In this document: in pieces, positions 62,381-64,000 of the stretch | How positions within the stretch are numbered: position 1 is the first letter of the stretch | Layout of the letters: every line of letters starts with the position of its first letter | Source of the DNA: SMWN01 sp965221455 | GTDB lineage: Bacteria; Pseudomonadota; Gammaproteobacteria; Eutrophobiales; Eutrophobiaceae | Assembly (NCBI GenBank): GCA_965221455.1 | Contig: OZ244890.1 | Span: 1,240,001 to 1,304,000, forward strand | Length of the DNA stretch: 64,000 nt | Direction: 5' to 3' | Position numbers and translations under genes: made by a program | Notes under the pieces: model-generated | What the model was told of the DNA's origin: nothing | Seen by the model: only the letters and a program-made list of their open reading frames with translations | Database searches by the model: none

Positions 62381-63004
62381 ATGGGTGTGACGCATAATTC
62401 AGGATTTTCTGGTGCATCGGGGTTACACGATTCCCATGTAATTTTGGAGGCGGTATCCCCTGGAGAAATAAATTGCAACGGTGAAGGGTTGGATATTTTC
62501 TACGGTTTCGGTTGCACTCCATTTGGTGAATGTTTAGCTGCGACTTCGGTACGTGGGATCGCTTATCTTTTTTTTGTTGAAGATGGCCAGAGACAACAAG
62601 CTGTCAATAGTTTGCGTAATTATTGGCTACAGGCCAGCTTGTTTCCTGATAGTCTGGCGGTTTCGGGTGTCATTCAGGACATCTTCAAATATGACAGTAG
62701 TAAACGCCCATTAGTACATGCATTTGTAAAAGGAACTGAATTTCAGCTAAGCGTATGGCGTATGCTGCTGCAAGTTCCGGATGGGCAGTTAGTTTCTTAT
62801 GGTCAGCTTGCAGATAGCATCGACAAACCAAATGCCTCAAGAGCGGTTGGTTCTGCCGTGGGCAAGAACCCTTTGGCTTATCTTATTCCTTGTCATCGGG
62901 TAATTCGTGGTACTGGCGTTATCGGAGGTTATCGTTGGGGACAAGAGCGCAAGCGGCTAATGATTGCTCACGAAAGCCGCCAGCCGATACGATACAACAA
63001 ATGA
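62381..63004 (+). CDS. ogt: Methylated-DNA--protein-cysteine methyltransferase
   Basis: A 207-residue suicide repair enzyme that removes O6-alkyl groups from guanine. The acceptor cysteine is C171 in I-P-C-H-R-V-I-R. The helix-turn-helix region V-S-Y-G-Q-L-A and the N-A-S-R-A-V-G-S-A-V asparagine hinge are intact. The N-terminal ribonuclease-H-like domain follows an unconserved stretch of about 35 residues. I choose the ATG at 62381, preceded by AGAGGG, over the TTG at 62339. It could equally be the C-terminal half of an Ada-type protein. Confidence 0.9.
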   Translation: MGVTHNSGFSGASGLHDSHVILEAVSPGEINCNGEGLDIFYGFGCTPFGECLAATSVRGIAYLFFVEDGQRQQAVNSLRNYWLQASLFPDSLAVSGVIQDIFKYDSSKRPLVHAFVKGTEFQLSVWRMLLQVPDGQLVSYGQLADSIDKPNASRAVGSAVGKNPLAYLIPCHRVIRGTGVIGGYRWGQERKRLMIAHESRQPIRYNK

Positions 63005-63256
63005 CTCAAGGCTTAGTGCACCTTTAGCGGTTTTCATCGGCTAGAAATTGATCAAGGTAAATTCAGCAATGTGCGCTGCATAAATAATCTTGCGACTCAT
63101 TTTAAAAGTGAGCATGAGTTTAGCGCTTATTTGTTCAAGAAGTCCAAAGTACCGCCACGAGTAGAGAAACATCCGAAAGTTCCTCCATTCAGGAACCAGG
63201 CCGACAATTCATCCTTACAATTGGGGTGCTTTTTTTGTATTTGAGTTAAACTCGTT

Positions 63257-63607
63257 TCATCCAAATACCGCTTTGATATCCTCGAATTTTGCTGTAATGG
63301 CGTAGACATTAGTATATCCCATTTCCTGTAGTCTGGCTGCGGCGAGTGATGCTCGCCCGCCGCCCGCACAATGTGTGAAAATCAAGGTGTCCGGCTCTGG
63401 ACACAGACCAGGAACCTTCATTTCAATCAAACCACGGGAGATATTAATTGATGCGGTAAGTTGAGATGCTTCTGAATTTTCTGATTCGCGAACGTCGATG
63501 ATAACGGCACTATCTGATTTATCATATAACGCCTTTGCGGATACAGCATCAAGACAATTTATTTTTGTTTGTGCTTCGGCTATAAATTCACTTGCAGGTT
63601 TGATCAT
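63257..63607 (-). CDS. Single-domain rhodanese (sulfurtransferase)
   Basis: A 116-residue cytoplasmic rhodanese domain (V-I-I-D-V-R-E start, active loop H-C-A-G-G-G-R-A with C80). It carries sulfane sulfur as a persulfide. The ATG at 63607 lies 8 bases after GGAGG; the GTG at 63613 is too close to that site. The acceptor is unknown. Confidence 0.9.
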   Translation of the reverse strand: MIKPASEFIAEAQTKINCLDAVSAKALYDKSDSAVIIDVRESENSEASQLTASINISRGLIEMKVPGLCPEPDTLIFTHCAGGGRASLAAARLQEMGYTNVYAITAKFEDIKAVFG

Positions 63608-64000
63608 CGTCACATCCTCCTTTTTATCTTGTGGTGAGTATATCTCTTGGTTAAGTTATTCGAAAGTTTCCGTAAGTTTTTAATTCTATAATTTTAGACA
63701 ACCATTTTAATTTCATTTCATGATGTCATAGTGGAGGACTATATCCATCACCAGAAAGTTTTATTCTCTCTACTGCTCAGTATTGCCAATGCACGTCATT
63801 GAAATAATTCATGCAAATTTCTTTTTTAAAGTTAACATAGAACTGACTTCTCTATAGCCAGCGGCAGGTAGATCGTTTTGCTTTGATCGAACAAGGCACA
63901 GGGAAAATTTAAACACTATGCCATTTGGTCGCAACTTTAATGGGATTAGGCTGGTGTATAGTGGTACTGTTATTGCCATCTTTAATTTTTTCCTTGATGC
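63608..64000. other. Right-hand end, AT-rich, no complete gene
   Basis: No complete gene. A plus-strand frame opens at ATG 63918 and is still open at the edge (27 codons, M-P-F-G-R-N-F-N-G with a hydrophobic stretch after). It might be the start of a membrane-associated protein, but its ribosome site is poor. Confidence 0.4.

Overview
The window comes from a Gram-negative gammaproteobacterium. It carries lipoprotein-sorting (LolB), BAM-complex (BamB, BamC) and type IV pilus (PilW) lipoproteins. Several stretches keep gammaproteobacterial gene order: moeB-prmC-prfA-hemA / TPR protein-lolB-ispE-tRNA-Gln-prs-rplY-pth-ychF matches the order I know from Pseudomonas, rpe-gph-trpE and trpGDC are joined in one cluster, and rlmN-pilW-rodZ-hisS-yfgM-bamB-der is the usual block. 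I cannot name an order or genus. Most of the window has moderate GC and housekeeping content. Two stretches, 1-3100 and about 58550-58980, are visibly more GC-rich and carry related secreted-protein genes. No rRNA, CRISPR array or intact insertion sequence was found.

Layout. 1-3038 (minus): N-terminal part of a very large exported protein with Calx-beta-like repeats, preceded by a repeat-rich, gene-poor stretch to 3871. 3872-7975 (minus): moeB, prmC, prfA, hemA. 8319-15305 (plus): TPR lipoprotein, lolB, ispE, tRNA-Gln, prs, rplY, pth, ychF. 15940-19051 (plus): an exported catalase-peroxidase and a class II aldolase. 19329-25614 (minus): a beta-propeller lipoprotein, trpC, trpD, trpG, trpE, a broken gph and rpe. 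25732-30587 (plus): a DUF3530 protein, SPFH/NfeD pair and a two-component Na+/solute symporter. 30666-36732: an internally deleted mscL, a five-repeat mechanosensitive-channel-like protein and a tungstate-type ABC transporter in which binding protein and permease are fused. 36905-42657: DksA-like protein, queG, AI-2E-family permease, bcp, dapA, bamC. 42726-50699 (minus): der, bamB, yfgM, hisS, rodZ, pilW, rlmN, ndk. 50835-58061 (minus): a complete SUF iron-sulfur operon led by an IscR-type regulator and ending with sufU, sufT and a Rieske protein. 58467-63607: remnant of a second secreted protein, a cytochrome P460-like protein, a cold-shock protein, a degenerate GGDEF protein, an alkylated-DNA repair protein and a rhodanese.

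How the genes work together. The SUF operon looks self-regulated: the regulator keeps all four cluster ligands and two IscR-like boxes lie at its promoter. The Trp cluster makes indole-glycerol phosphate from chorismate. moeB and the tungstate/molybdate-type transporter both bear on molybdenum/tungsten cofactor supply. hemA, exported KatG and the P460-like cytochrome are heme-related.

The points most worth a second look are the TSP1-like N-terminal domain shared by the large secreted protein and the frameshifted remnant 55 kb away, the binding-protein/permease fusion next to a second binding protein, MscL without its second membrane helix, a 34-bp perfect palindrome upstream of the SUF operon, and the absence of ispG from its usual place between rodZ and hisS.
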